From the NCBI RefSeq assembly GCF_030867145.1, contig NC_134419.1, positions 5,669,501-5,733,500 of the forward strand: a stretch of DNA of 64,000 bases, read 5' to 3'. Under the pieces are notes generated by a model. That model had not been told where the DNA came from. It saw only the letters and a list, made by a program, of their open reading frames with translations, and did no database searches. Position 1 is the first letter of the stretch, and the number at the start of each line of letters is the position of its first letter. The translations under genes and the position numbers were made by a program. Source of the stretch: Opisthocomus hoazin (taxonomy: Eukaryota; Chordata; Aves; Opisthocomiformes; Opisthocomidae). Below, one piece after another: positions 1 through 12,949 of the stretch.

Positions 1-605
1 CCTTGGGGTGCACCCTCCAGGGAGTGCAACCTTCGTTGGAGTGACACCATCCTCGGGGTACAACCTCCCTGCCATGCACCCACCCGGGAGCAACACCTTC
101 CTTGGAGTGACACCATCTTTAGTGTGCACCCTCCTTTGGGTGCACCCGCTTGATGGGAACACTCTCCTTGGGACTCTCCTTGCACCTAAGGGAAGGTGCA
201 CCCTTGTTGTGGTGTATCTGGCTTGGGATGGCACCAGTCAGAGGGTGCATCTGTCAGCTAGTGGCACCCTCCTTGGAGTGACGGTTGCCTGCATGGCGCA
301 GCTGCCTGAGGGTGACGCTCTTCTTGGGATGCACCCTGTTTGCAGTGCACCTTACCTGGGTTGAACCCTCCCAAGAAAAGGGCGATGTCAACCAATGAAG
401 GAGGTTGCACCCTCTCTGGGGTGCACCTGCTTGGAGGTGGTACTCTCCATGGAGAGCAGGTGCCTGAGAGTGGTACCCTCCTTGTAGCGACACTCACCCT
501 TGGGTGACACTGTCCTTGGGGTGCACCCTCCTTACCTTGTGCCTTCCTTGGATTGATCCCTCCTTTTGGTGACACTTTGCTTGGGCTGACACCAGCCGGG
601 GAAGT
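1..605. repeat. Degenerate minisatellite, about 20-bp unit
   Basis: The stretch is built from imperfect copies of a unit of roughly 18-22 bp with a core like CTTGGGGTGCACCCTC, alternating with GGAGTGACACC. Good copies occur near 1-20, 95-115, 125-150, 265-285, 405-430 and 510-535. Copies differ by substitutions and small indels, so the array is old or evolving by slippage. It begins at the window edge and continues to the left. From about 600 the pattern fades into G-rich single-copy DNA. The open frames in it are by-products of the repeat and are not genes. Confidence 0.8.
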
Positions 606-3600
606 TGTGTTAGGTCTGTGGAGCACATCTCCACAGAGGGATGTGCTGTGGGGTGGGAAGCATGGCCCCACACGCACCCTGCGAGGCCCAGCCGTAGCTT
701 GGGCTGGGGGACAAGGCGTGGATGGGTGGAAGCGACTGATGGGCATGAAAGAGCATGGGCAGGTGGGGTGGAGGGAGGAAGGGGTGGAGGTTTGTGTTGG
801 AGTGGTTGGGTAGTGGGCTGAAGGGGGAGAAAGAAAGTGTTGTGGAGAAGAGAAGGGTGGTTGTGAGGTGGGCAGCAGGTGTCAGGACCTGCCTGGTGGG
901 GTGTTGCCAGGCCCTGGGTCCTGCATGCTGAGGAAGGGAGGTGGTACTCATGGATATCTCCTTGCTGTCCTTCACCCTGGACTGCAGGCTGGGAGAAGTG
1001 AAGACCTAGTGTGTGCCAGTAAGTTCATGTGTGTGGTTGGGAAGGGCTGAACTTGGGGTGATGGTGGTGCTACCTACTGCTAGCAGCCGCTGCGCAGTGC
1101 GCCGGGGTGTGATGGTGGATGAGCAGTTCTCCCTTGGCAAAGCAGCCGCGGGAGCCTTCCTGTGGGTCCGTAGCTGTGTTAATACGAAGGAGCAAAGCAC
1201 ATGCACAGGGAAGGAAATATCACTACAGCAGCAACCAGCACAGCCAGCTGAAACCATCTCCATGCCTTGGCAGCGATGTCAGCTGCTGTTTCTCAAGAGC
1301 TAACAACTCGTCCTAATGAGGATAGCATTATTCATTCCTTAGCAGTTCAGTCCTGGGACAGCCTGCAGTCTGGTAAGGGGATGTTGTATATTAAATAATA
1401 AAACGGCTGCTCTAAGTGGGCTGCTTCTTGCTAGAACGTCTCATTAGAAATGTACTTTGGGGAGAAGAAAACCCTATCCTGAAGGAAACACCCATTTAGT
1501 GATCCCAGCTCTTCTCTGTGATGAAGATTTCCCTTTTTACTCAGAAGACAACTGCAACCCCCCAGAAAAAGCCCTTGCCACGCTGCACAGCAACTGAGGC
1601 TGGCAGGCAGCTGATGCGGGTGTCTGCTATAAGGTGAAGGTCTCCCTGCTTTGCAGTCCCATGGCCTCAGCTGCCTCTCGCCTGGGTGACGGGACCCTTG
1701 TGACTGCTGTCTTGGGACCTCTGCATCTCCAGACCAGAGACCAGGCAAAGCAGGAGCTGCTCCTCAGCTCAGAGAGCTGTGTGCTAGGGGAAAGGATTTG
1801 TTCTTTGTGTGGAGGCTCAGATCCATTTCTCTTTCAAGCAGTTACCCGGTGAAGGATTTCTCCTGAAAGTCCAAAAAGTTTCCTCAGGAACGCAGGGTGG
1901 TCCCCCTCACCTCCTAAAGAGGATGCAAACTTTGTCTGGACCACGCGAACAGTTCACGTTAAGAGGACACGCATGCTCATCCCCAGTGACTACCATGGTT
2001 GAGCACTGAAATTGGTCTAGCGTGTTTGAAGAGTAGTTCTGCCATGTTCTAAGTGTTTTAATTCTGTCCGCCCTGTTTCTCCTTCAGCCACAAGAAGCAG
2101 CAGAAGGCCGTCACAAACACGGTCCGTGCTGTGAAGCAGTAAAGAGCTATTTGGGAAGGTGAGTAAACAAAGGATACCTGATAAAATAATGACCAGGCTA
2201 TGCAACTGTACTGTCATAAATCATAAAATGACAACTTATTTCAACAAATCCAATAATATAAATAATAAAAACTACAAGCTTAGGGTGGGAACAGTAAGGT
2301 TGTTGCAAGTGTAATGAAACCTTATCTGTTCAATCAGAACAATAGATGTACATGAAGGAAGAAGAGAAATGGTATTTACAAATAATATTGTTATTATCTT
2401 ATCTAAAGTTTGCCATCTCCAGGGAAGCTTGAGCAAACTCTGTCTTCCCCAGGCAGCTGCAGAATCGTCAGTCCGTGCAAGTCTCCACCTTGCAAGCTCT
2501 CGGCAGCTCGCTTCTGCCTTTGCACACGGGAGCCCGTGGGGTTTGTTTGATCTCTGCTGCCAGTCTTGGCAGGCCCTGCCTCCGCCTGAATGAAGCACCA
2601 CAACAAATGGGTGAGATCTCCCATGGTATTTTTTTGATGGTTAAGCTAATGTGTTTAACAGGAGCTGCTGTGTGTAGATGTCCTATCTTGCCATCTTGCT
2701 TCGTCCTAAAAGTTGGTCGCTAAATCTCAGAGCAAACCGATGTGTTGTGTTTCTGCAGCCTGTTGTACACCCAGAAGCGGTTTACTAGAAATGTTGACTT
2801 AATATTAATGAGGTTTTTAATTTACAGGATATATTTGAGGGGCTTGAGGCTTACAGGGAAGTGTAGGAAGCCCTTTGCTTGGCAGCAGGCATGGCACCAG
2901 GTGGGTGAGCACCTTCCACCTGCATCGATGTCGGAGCTGAGAGCGGTTGTTCTGGAGAGCCTGGGGTGCTCCTGGAAAGCAGTGCTGGGGCTCAGGCTTG
3001 AGGGAATTTACTTAATTTTCCCTCTGGCTTTTAAATAAACACACGTTTGTGTGTATGCTTATATGTATGTGTGTCTGTAAGTCTCTTTTGCACACACTGG
3101 GGAAGGGAGCTGTGTTTATAGGCAGGAGCTGGAGGGTCTTGAGTAAAGCACTGGGTGGGGAGGTGTTGCTAGGAGATGGAGACTCCAGCGTCTGGCACGG
3201 TGGCATTCTTATTTTTGGTGTAGATCACACGAAATGGTATTTGACTGTGAAGCAGGATAGAAATCTCTTTCCTCCCCTTACATTCATCTGTGAATGATCT
3301 GTCTGTGCCTAGTAGTGTTGCAGCTTATTTAAAACCGAAATCAAACGCAGACTGGGTGCTGTTCAGCCCAGCTAGAGGCTGCGTGGTTTGCAGTCTCTGG
3401 GCTTTTTCTCTGTCTCCCTGCCTTCCCACCTCATTAGGAAATCCTTCACTTGAACAGCAGAGTATATGTCTTTGTTTAGGGAAGGGCATCCTCACGTGTT
3501 TTTGGTTCCTTTGTGGCCAGTTGTCTCTGATTTTTCAGACACTGTGTGTTAGCCATCATTTTTTCTGGGGTTGGGCTTATTAAATACATCCTGCCAGGGT

Positions 3601-4863
3601 TTGCTCTCTCTTGCTTTGCTGCTGTGCCCCTCTTTGAACACAAGTGCCAGCCAGGAACCAGATCCTCCCATCCAAGCACCTCCACCCTCCCCGCAGCCAG
3701 GGACTACGTGATGGCATGGGGAGAGCTGCCATGGGGTGCCTTTGCTTGGGGCACTCAGCTCTTCCTGGTGTGCTACCAGGGCTGGATTTACAGTAGAAAT
3801 TAAGTCTGAATGCTAGAACACGGAGGGGTTTTTGCACCCTTTTTGGGGTGCTGGAGTCTTGGGCAGAAGCATGGGGACCCCTCGCAGCTCTCACAGCAGC
3901 TCATGCCACTCACACTTTGCCGGTGCTCTGCTCGGGCGCCGAACTCCCTTCACTCAGTATGCAAGAGGCCTTTTTGGTCATGCAGGGCTAAGCAGCAGGA
4001 TGCTGAGGGGCTGGGAGGGTACCGGGGCAAGCCGGTTACATGGTTGGCTTCGGTCACTGTCGTGAACCTGCACAAGTGCTCATAGCTCCACATCACAAGC
4101 TACGTCTGACCTGCCAAAGGACTGTAGCTCGGCACCCTGAACCCCTTGGCCCATTTGGGAAGAGGTTAGGATGCTGTGTTGTACCAGTTCAGTGTGAGGA
4201 AGCAAGATGAGGAATGCTGTGCATCTGTTTATACAAAAGCTCAGGTTCTGGGGCATGCCATCCAACCCTTGTAAGTGCCCTAAATCTGTGGATTTTCAGC
4301 AGGATTTGCTTTCACAGTCTGTTTTTGGAGGAGATAGTTAATGAGATAATGCAGCAGTGGGTAAACTGTGACATGTGAAATGGGTTTTTTTGAGTGTTAG
4401 AGAAACTACATGCACCAGGGGCTTATGCACACTAGATTTGTAACCAAGCAATTCCCATTTATATTATATAACTGAAGTTATTTATCAAAGCCCATGTACT
4501 GGCCAACAGCAGATGTTGAACTGTCATGCTACAGCACTGGAAATTAACTTTTCTGGGCGTCAGTTATTCAAAAACAATCTTGTGATTAGCTCATTGTAAT
4601 AGAATGTAACAACATGGAATACAGAAGTATTATTCCAAAAATTTAGTGCATATGGGTCCAAAGTCTGTTACGGTGTCTCTTACGTATTGAGTGATAACCT
4701 GAACTGTATGGCAAGGTCCGATGCTCTGGTGGGAATGTGTGCTGAAAACCCTTCCTGAGTCAGAGTGGGGAAGGGGTGTGATATTTCTTACCCTGAAAAT
4801 AGAACACATTCAGCATGCATCATGATAAACATTCATTTAATGAGGAGGCTGCTGAAAAGAGAC

Positions 4864-4881
4864 TGCTTGCATATGCAAGCA
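4864..4881. repeat. 18-bp perfect palindrome
   Basis: TGCTTGCATATGCAAGCA reads the same on both strands. Its centre, GCATATGC, contains back-to-back ATGCAAG half sites resembling POU/octamer sequences, plus a CATATG E-box. A perfect palindrome of this length is unusual in single-copy DNA, though function is not shown. Confidence 0.7.
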
Positions 4882-6869
4882 CCGGGCACACACACGCTCT
4901 AACCAGCAGCTAGAGCAGGACACATCTTCTGAGCGGTTTACTCCTTCTACATGAGAATGAGACTTCTGGATAAGGGATTTTAAGGACACAAATGAGTAAC
5001 TAGATGCCTCATCCCATTAGAAGTTAATAATAATGAATTCCTGTTATTTTTCATATGCTCTGTGATTAGGGCGATGGTTTGTTTGAGGGGTTATTTTTAA
5101 AGCAGATAGGTACACTAGTTCTTTTTCTGCAATCATGGACTCAATCTTTTAGGCTTTATCCATAAATGTGAAGCACAATGTGGGTTTGAAGTGAGCTATA
5201 TGGAATGGGGGGGTGGGGTATTTTTTGTTTCCATGCAGTCTCACCCTCCTTTTCTTTACAAGTTGTGGGCAATCCAATTCCTACAGAAATTTTGTAGCAT
5301 GGAACTCAGCCACAAATCCTGAAAGATAACTTCTAGCAGAGTGGAGGCAAAAGCAGTGACCGTATGAGCTGCTTATACCATTTTTTTCAGTGGCTTGCCA
5401 AGTATGTTTTCTTTTAGGGCATAATCCACGAGAGCTGGCAGAGCTTCTCTTGGCTTTTCCTAATTAGCTCAGCTGGGAAAGCACTTGCTGGTGAGGAGGA
5501 GTTTGAAGTTTATCCTCACCCTTCGGTTTGGACCCATGAGTGTCTATTCCAGGGACAGACTGAGGAAGAGTTTAGGATTCAGTCTGCTGCCTGTACAGTA
5601 GATCCAGCTTGTTTTGACCTTGATATGAAATGCTATTTAAAGATCCATGACCTTGCAGAATCAGTCCGCTATTTCCTTGCCCTGTCTGGGTTGCTCCTCT
5701 GTATCAGAGCATTACTGCAAACACGACGGCAGAACAGCGTGTTCTCCACGTCCACAATGGCCAGGATAAGATTAGGGCTAAAATTAAACCACACACAGAT
5801 GGTATGAGACAAAGAAACACTTCAAGTGAGGCTTGTTGAAGCGTCAGAATCTGTTATTTGGACGGGACTGTGGAGTGCAGATGTTCCTGCCTGGGGTGGA
5901 GGGATGCTGCAAGGTCAGTCCCGGCACATCAAGCACCTGGTTCGTGTCCCAGCCAGGACCTCAGGATTTGGGTTCAGCCTGTGTGGGATGCTGGGCAAGC
6001 TGTCAAAGGTTACACACAGTTAAGGACTGCAGTGCCCAAAGTAGGAGAGATGGAGCTGGGCTGAAGTCTAAAAATCCCCATCTAAACCTTCCACTTGGCT
6101 GCTGCCAAGCCCTCATGTTTAAGTGGCTTTTATTTTATTTTTACTTTTAAGCTCCCCACCTGGGAACCTGCCAAAAACTAGACCTCTCTTCTTAACCCAA
6201 ACTGCTCCATTTTAAGTGGCACTGAGCTGCAAAGTCTCTAAGCCCAGAGCAACCCAAGGTACAGGCATTCCCCTGCGCCTTAGCTGCTGCATCTCAGGAG
6301 CGTCTTCAGTGCCTTGTGGTACCTGCAGCTCAGGACAAAGCTTTGCTTGGGGGAAATCAGGAGTTCTAGTTCCCATTTCCACTTGTGTCTACATATCATC
6401 TTCAGTCACCAGTTTTGAAGAAAATGTAGATTGTGGGGTTTTTTTTATTTCGCCTTCGATCTTTTCGTGTTTCAGTTCCCCATCTTCATAACTCCTTCCT
6501 TCTCCCCGCCTGTGTCTGAGTGGGCATTTTAGACTGGAAACTCTCAGACCTGTCCTGAAAAATGTATGCGTTTACGGCAGGACATTACGCTTCGTGGCAG
6601 GCTGCTGGTACGATGGCTTGACTGCAACTATGAGAGATTTGTCCCTGCTGTTTGTGCCGGGTCTGAGCATCGCTCGGCCGGGCTGTAACACATAGTCCTG
6701 TTTGTGTGCGTGTTTTTAATAAGGGTGCTGTTTCAGCTTGAAACACCTCTTTCTGGGGCTGCCGTTCGCGGAGAATCGCTCTCGTCCTCTCTCACCTCGG
6801 TGGCAAATTGAGAAAAGTTTCCTTTAGTCAGCTGGGGGAGAGGGGGAGGATTTATGAATCGGAGAAACG

Positions 6870-6904
6870 CATTCCTGATGCAGAATAGGCACATTCCCCA
6901 TTCC
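6870..6904 (+). promoter_or_regulatory. Cluster of three CATTCC (TEAD-like) sites
   Basis: CATTCC occurs at 6870-6875, 6892-6897 and 6899-6904. This is the core of the TEAD family binding site. It lies in a stretch with little repeat content (about 6740-7060), 22.7 kb upstream of the PLPP3 start codon. The assignment as an enhancer is inference from motif clustering only. Confidence 0.25.
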
Positions 6905-8064
6905 CACCACCCCCCGGCTCAATAAAAGCACCATTTGTGTGGCAAATATCCAAGGGTTTTATGAATACAGCTCTTACTTTCCCCAGCTGCTAGAAACCTT
7001 TCTCAAATATGAATTAAAATAAAAAGCCTTGCTAGACACTTTTAGCGCTCATAATTCTGCTATTTTTGGTCTGCGGTGTGGAGTTCTTGCATCAGAAATA
7101 CTGGTTTGAGAGGCTTGAGTGGCTTCTTTCAAATATTATTAAATCGGAAAAAAAATATGGAAGATGTATGATTTTAAATAACCTCCCACGCTATAAAGAT
7201 CATCAGGAACTGGATGCGATTATGTCCCTAGATTTGATGCTTCCCTAATTTTTCTGGCTGTGAAATCCTATCTCTGATATCTTTATATAGGCTTGCCCTT
7301 CCTCCAGAAACCATCAGGATGTGTTCTTGAGAAATTGGCACAGTTGGGATTAGGTATTTTTAATAAATCAGCTACTGGGGAAAAGTGAAGATCGAGACTG
7401 CAATCCATGCGTAGGAATCTCTGACAGGTTCTGAGCAAAGCGTTTTAGGTTACATCGTGGGAATGAGCTTTGGTAGGAGACCTGGGAAACCATGGTAACG
7501 TGAGGAAGATGGGTGAACTGTGAGTTTGCGTAGCGGAGTGTGTGTGAGCGGGGAGAGAGACGTCTCGGGGGTCGTCAGGCGAGGGGCAGGGAGACGTGCT
7601 CGCTCGCCTGCGTGCTCGGGGCATCGTGGAGGGAAGGGAGGGCTTTTTCTAGGGCGGGGGGGTGAATTTGGACAGTTTGCAGTTGTTAGTGATTTTCTGT
7701 AAGCATCAGCCCGGCATTACCTGTGCATTTCAGCAGGGATTTTGGATATTTCCCTGCCGAGCGGGACTCATGGTTTGTGCAGAGTCCCTCGGGAGGGTTA
7801 TCCCGAGCGGGGAGCACCGGAGGGTGCTGCCTGCGCAGCGGGGCACGGGGCTTCTTCTCCCTGCTGTGTTTGTAATCCAGCTGTTCCTACAACAAACCCC
7901 ACCTAACTCTCTCAACCAAAACTGGGCAAATCAGGAGTTTGTAAGCAAGCAGGCTGCTCAGCTGGTCCCGGATACCTGGATGTAGCGTAAAAAAAAAAAC
8001 CAAACAAAAAACCAAACACATTTCTGACAGGACATAAATCATGCTTCTTTTTTTTGTTTCCTTT

Positions 8065-8081
8065 CCCCCCCCCCCCCCCCC
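8065..8081 (+). repeat. C-homopolymer (17 bp) after a T-rich tract
   Basis: Seventeen C follow a T-rich tract and are followed directly by ACCAG. The whole looks like a strong polypyrimidine tract and 3' splice site with AG at 8084-8085, but no coding exon follows. It could be chance low complexity or an acceptor of an unrecognised non-coding transcript. Confidence 0.6.
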
Positions 8082-11000
8082 ACCAGTTGCAAACATCCTT
8101 TTGGGAGAGCAGCCGGCATCATTTCGGACATCCACAGTCAGCAGTGACAGAGGGATGGTTTTCCTGGAGGAAGGGGCTCACACGGTGCCTGCGTGGCCAC
8201 GGGCACATCAGGACCCTCCCAGCCATTTTGTGCGTCTGTATTCGAGCGATGTGGCAGCCAGCGGTGAGAGGAAAAAATCTGGACAAACATAAAATCTCAC
8301 CCAGTCAGTTTTTGAAGGTGAATCAAGAAAATGTGTCTAGAAGGGGGGAAAAAAAATCTAGTTATATATAGGTTGTGGTGCCATTAAGACAGAGCGGATG
8401 TAAGTTGCAGACATTCATTGAATGATCTCTCATATCTTCCTAGACCTATGCACAGCAAGAAGAGGTGAAACTGAGAGCGAATCTCGCCTTATAAATTTGT
8501 ATGACATGGCAACAACATGGCTCAAGTTATTTGCGAGAACAGTAGAGGTTTTTCACTTGCATTGCATTAGCCTGAGTCCTGCACAGATCAGAGATAAATA
8601 ACAGAGCCTCCTAGAGATGGAAAACCAGCCAAAGGGCCGTCAATGCCTTTGCATCTGGACCTACACTCAGAAATTCTGATTGTTGCTGGCTGGTAGGAAA
8701 AAGTGAGTTTTCCCCTCATTGTGCACTTCAGTCCTGGTGGGATCGTCTTGGAGGATGAAAAGTTCAGTGTCTGCAATGGCCGTGCCAAGGCTGTCACCAA
8801 ACCGATGCTCGGGGGTGACTGCATGGCTGGCATTTCTGCCTGTCTGTGAGACAGAGCCCGGTTTGGGGCTGCAGCAGCACCGCTCATGTAGGTCACCAAG
8901 CTTAACAAGGCAGCAACGGGAAACGCGCCTGAACTGTTGCGCTCATTGGGAGAGAGGACTTAATTATCTAGAGGCTTTGAAAAGAAATAATTGCTAAAGG
9001 ATTTAATACAAGTTGCCATTGTCAAAGAAATTGTCCCTCGGCTGCTCTGCAGGAACTTTGCGTGCCCAGGCTTACGCTGGCATCGATGGAGCAAGGTGCC
9101 TGGAGTCACCTTGCTTTCACACAAGGGTAAGACGTCTTACGTGTGCAGTAATTACTTGTCAACCACAGTGGGGTAACGCTTTACAGTGCAGTCACCTGAC
9201 TGTGTGTTAAAGCCCTTAAAACACGCGTGTAAACTCTGACTTGCAGCACTCATAAGTCGTATTCCTCTCCAACCTGCATGTCTTACTGCTGTATAAAAAA
9301 ACTTAATGAATTAGGGCCTCAGCATAGGGTCGTTACTCGTATTTTACTGATCAGCAGATGAACCACAGATCACACATAATAAAGCGTGTTTTCCCTGTTT
9401 CCCAGGCTTCTGAGTTAACATCTGTACAATGCTTGCTTTAATAACTCAGCAATGTATTGCACAAATAAACCTGAATTTGACCATCCGTGTTAAAAACAAA
9501 CAGCCCAAAACCTCTTTCATGAGAAATAACAATTTTTTGGCTATATTTTGTGTACCTATGTAAGAGCCTCATATCACGTTAATCATGCCCATTAGATGTA
9601 TGCAGCAGTATTACTAGATAGCTAGGGATATCATTTTTTGCTTAGGCTGTACAGCGCGTTACTGCATCAAATTAATTTTACAGTCTACTTGATATGGCTG
9701 CTTTTATAAGCAGGGATGTAATTTTACTTATGTCCTATTGCAAGTTTGTGCATTAGGATAATTTTTCCAATTTCTTCCAATGCATGCTGAAAGCAGCTGG
9801 CTTTTCCACATAGACTTTAGTGTATGTTGTGTTGGAAATTTACTGATTAATTTGAGAAATGGTATATTCTAATAATCCGCGAATTTTTTCTGACCAAGTC
9901 CTGTGATACAGGACTTCACCCTACAGTAGCGTTTTTGGCCCATTCTTGTGTGTTGTGTACATGAAAGCAATTTTCACAGCTGGCCTTCCCATCAGTTCTT
10001 CCTGATGCCTAGAGATTAGATCTCCTAATCTGGTTTTATCATTTCGGTGGATCAGCCGTACTGGTTTAAACCACTCTGCTCTGCTAAGGCCATGCAGTGC
10101 TTCTAGTCCAAGGATACCCTGTCAGACGTGAGCTTCAGGGCTAGCTGGACCGTGGGAGCCGTGCTCGCATCCTCCACAGAAGTCTTTGGAGACCAGCTCT
10201 CAGATGAGAACGTCAGTTTTTTGCAACCCGCTTAAGTAGAAACCAACTATGTTTTTGCCAAGTTTGCTGAACTGGGAGGAAAAATCTGGAATACGCGGAT
10301 GTAGATGGAATCTCTTCCCTGGAGAGCCCTATGCCAGCATTTATCGCTGTGCAACCCAGCGACTGCGGTGGCAAAGCTTAATCGGTGACAAAACAAGTTC
10401 TCGTGAAGTCCACTGCTGTCATAGCTGGACTGGGCTGGGGGGTCTGATGAGTAGGAAATGACAAATGACTTTGGGTCTTGGAAGTCGGCGTGTGGAAATG
10501 GAGCCCTGCTACGTTTCACGACCATCTGAGTCACACATGTTCAGCGAAGGCGCTTGTGATTTGGCCACTATCTCTGTATGGGGGAAAAGTGGAAGATAAA
10601 TCTGAAGGTTTTTCCATACGAAAGGAACTTATCAAGTAATACTGAAAAAAGACAGCGCAGAGCCAAGCTTGGATTTGGCCGTTATTTTGAGCTGAGTAGA
10701 AAGAAACTGTGGCCAAGGATCAGCTGGAAAACCATTTAACCTCTTTGAGACTGAGCAGCAGCTTTTGCTGAGAAAGTTTCATGTGGAATACAAGCATGAG
10801 AAAAATCAAGAGAGCAATGATTTATACAGTGATTGACAGCATGTCATGTAGGACAACCTGCAAACTCACCTCCTGAAGGTTATACCATGTATGATCATGA
10901 TGAGGTGGAGGTATAAAGTATGAGAGGTTATAGAAGAACAAAAGGCTTCTTCTGATCCTTTTCACCTCTTCTGATGTGCTGTTCCCTTACCCTGCCTGTG

Positions 11001-11189
11001 TCTCAAATCGTGTTTCAGGCACCAACTCTGTTAGGACGAGTGAAAGTAGAAGGATTAGCTCAACAAATACAGGCATCCTAATATTGGTGGCTTTTTTTAT
11101 TTGTTCAATTCTTCATTGTTAGTTGCATCTCAGTTCTCTGACCTCTAGCTCATGGTCTCTGTTCCTTCCCTTGACCATACTTTCTAGGA

Positions 11190-11460
11190 ATCTTTATTCT
11201 CTATTTTCTTTATAGAATGTCCAGTCTGACTCTTTTTTTTTTTTTTTTTTTAACCTGACTCTCTTCTTCTCTGATCCCTTTAGCCCTCTCACCTCCCCTT
11301 CCCTTCTTAGGTCTTTTTTTTCCCCATTGCTCCCTTGCTTTCCCTTTTCGTCTTTCCCCTCTGCCTGTTTCTCTGAAGGACAGCCCCAGACTCTCCTTGT
11401 GCCTTGCCTTTATCCCTCTAACTTTGCTTCCTTTTCCTCCTGATGTACTTCCCTCCTTTG
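11190..11460 (+). repeat. Pyrimidine-rich low-complexity tract
   Basis: About 270 bp is dominated by C and T on the + strand, including 19 consecutive T at 11233-11251 and many CCTT and TCCC blocks. No gene is seen in it. Confidence 0.7.
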
Positions 11461-12949
11461 ATGTCTCAAATCCAGGACAAAATGAATTATAACTGTGTAT
11501 TCTTACAGGTAGCCTTGTCCTTCAGCTCCTGTTCCTGCTTTTTTTGAGATCATTAAGTCTTAGGTGGATTCCTTCCACTTGCAAGGAGACTTTCTGCTGA
11601 GCAGCCTCCTACTGTGGTCCACGTCCTCAGTTCCTGTGAGGAAGAGTTGGGACAGTCCTCTCTGCTGCTGAGCATCTTTTGGGGAGGACGAGTGTGAGAA
11701 GTGTGCCTCTCCAAGACGTGTTGAGGGCAGGATGTAGAGGAACAAGGAGAAAGTAATTTGAAGCTTGGAGAAATCTTCTGGGCAGTTGGGGCATCACATT
11801 TTTCCTAATCTTACTCTTTTATATAAAGACATGAGATGAACATAGCTTCATTGCTGAGCTAGGATGTCTTTGATGGAAATTCCATAGGATGTTTGTGCTG
11901 ACTTATCGATTAATTGAGGAATTCTATTAATTTCAATTGTATTCTCCCCATAAAAGATGGGTGCTGCTTTTACTCCTTTCTAAAGGGAGCGGATCTATAC
12001 AGATGAGAAACGGTAGATGAGATTATTGGCTTACAGCTATTTTAGCAATCTAAGGCATGTTGGGGCTATTGTGCAGGGATTTTACTCCAGTGGTTTAAGT
12101 GAACTGATTTTGCTCTACTGTGGCTAAAAGGAAGACACAGAAATCAGATCCATGTCATGCTTAGCTGTGCAGTGAAATGGCTCTGGGTGGCCAGACCTTT
12201 ATGCTGAACTGCATATATATTTACCCATTTCTCTTGTCTTGGAGAGTAGCTGTGATATCCAGGTTGGCTTTGAATTCCACCTCTCTCTTCGGTCTGTAGT
12301 AACCAGCCCTTCACACAGGGTCACGGTGCAGGATGAGCTTGGATCTCCATGTGAACCAGAAGCAATTTTCACTCTTAAGGCAGTCCTGGTGCTTCTTGAG
12401 TCCTAGTGAAGAGGGCATGGGATGTTTTTGTGGTACTCACAGCTGAAAGTCCTGCGTCCTTGCTGTTTATTCTTCATTTGGAGTCTGATGCTAGCTTTCC
12501 CGTTTTTACGAAGGATGCGGCTGGTGGCTGTAGGTTAGCTACAGGGTTGTTATGGGATTCCTGAGAAAAATTCTACAAGAACGAACCTCGAAACCCATTC
12601 TACTCCAGCTGCAACACAGAGGTCTTCGGTCTGCCTTCTTTACCGTGAACACCGAGCAGTGTCTATTAGGACATCCTTCCAAAATAAAACCCCTACCAAA
12701 ACAGAAGGATTTGCATAGCTATTTCCAGTGGCAAAAGTGAGACTCATCACTTCATGCATGATTGGCAGGCATTTCAGTATTAAAATATGCAAACCTGCAG
12801 GACACGTACTTATGATTGCTTGATATTCCCCAGTTATTTTTAACTGATGTATCATCTGATGCACATCAGTCTTTATAAAATGCAGAGTAGCTCAAAGAAT
12901 AGAGCTCCTAAAGTCTTGGTTCAGGCAGATTTTATCAGCCTTTGGAACT

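Larger units (their letters stand above)
606..12949. other. Intergenic DNA upstream of PLPP3, no gene seen
   Basis: I find no open frame resembling a known protein and no convincing exon pair. The first 500 bases are G-rich. From about 4.3 to 10.0 kb the DNA becomes AT-rich with long low-complexity-free stretches, which in birds often include conserved non-coding elements, but conservation cannot be judged from one sequence. Simple tracts include a C-run at 8065-8081, a T-run at 11233-11251 and a pyrimidine-rich zone at about 11190-11460. The expected neighbour on this side, from the mammalian gene order, is PRKAA2, and no exon of it is visible. Confidence 0.6.

Noticed and set aside
1..605. 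CRISPR-like array
   Set aside because: The repeats are imperfect and contiguous with no unique spacers, and the genome is eukaryotic.
8..746. Overlapping ORFs on both strands with repeated MHPPGS-like or HPQ-rich residues
   Set aside because: They are by-products of the minisatellite, whose unit translates into short peptide repeats in several frames.
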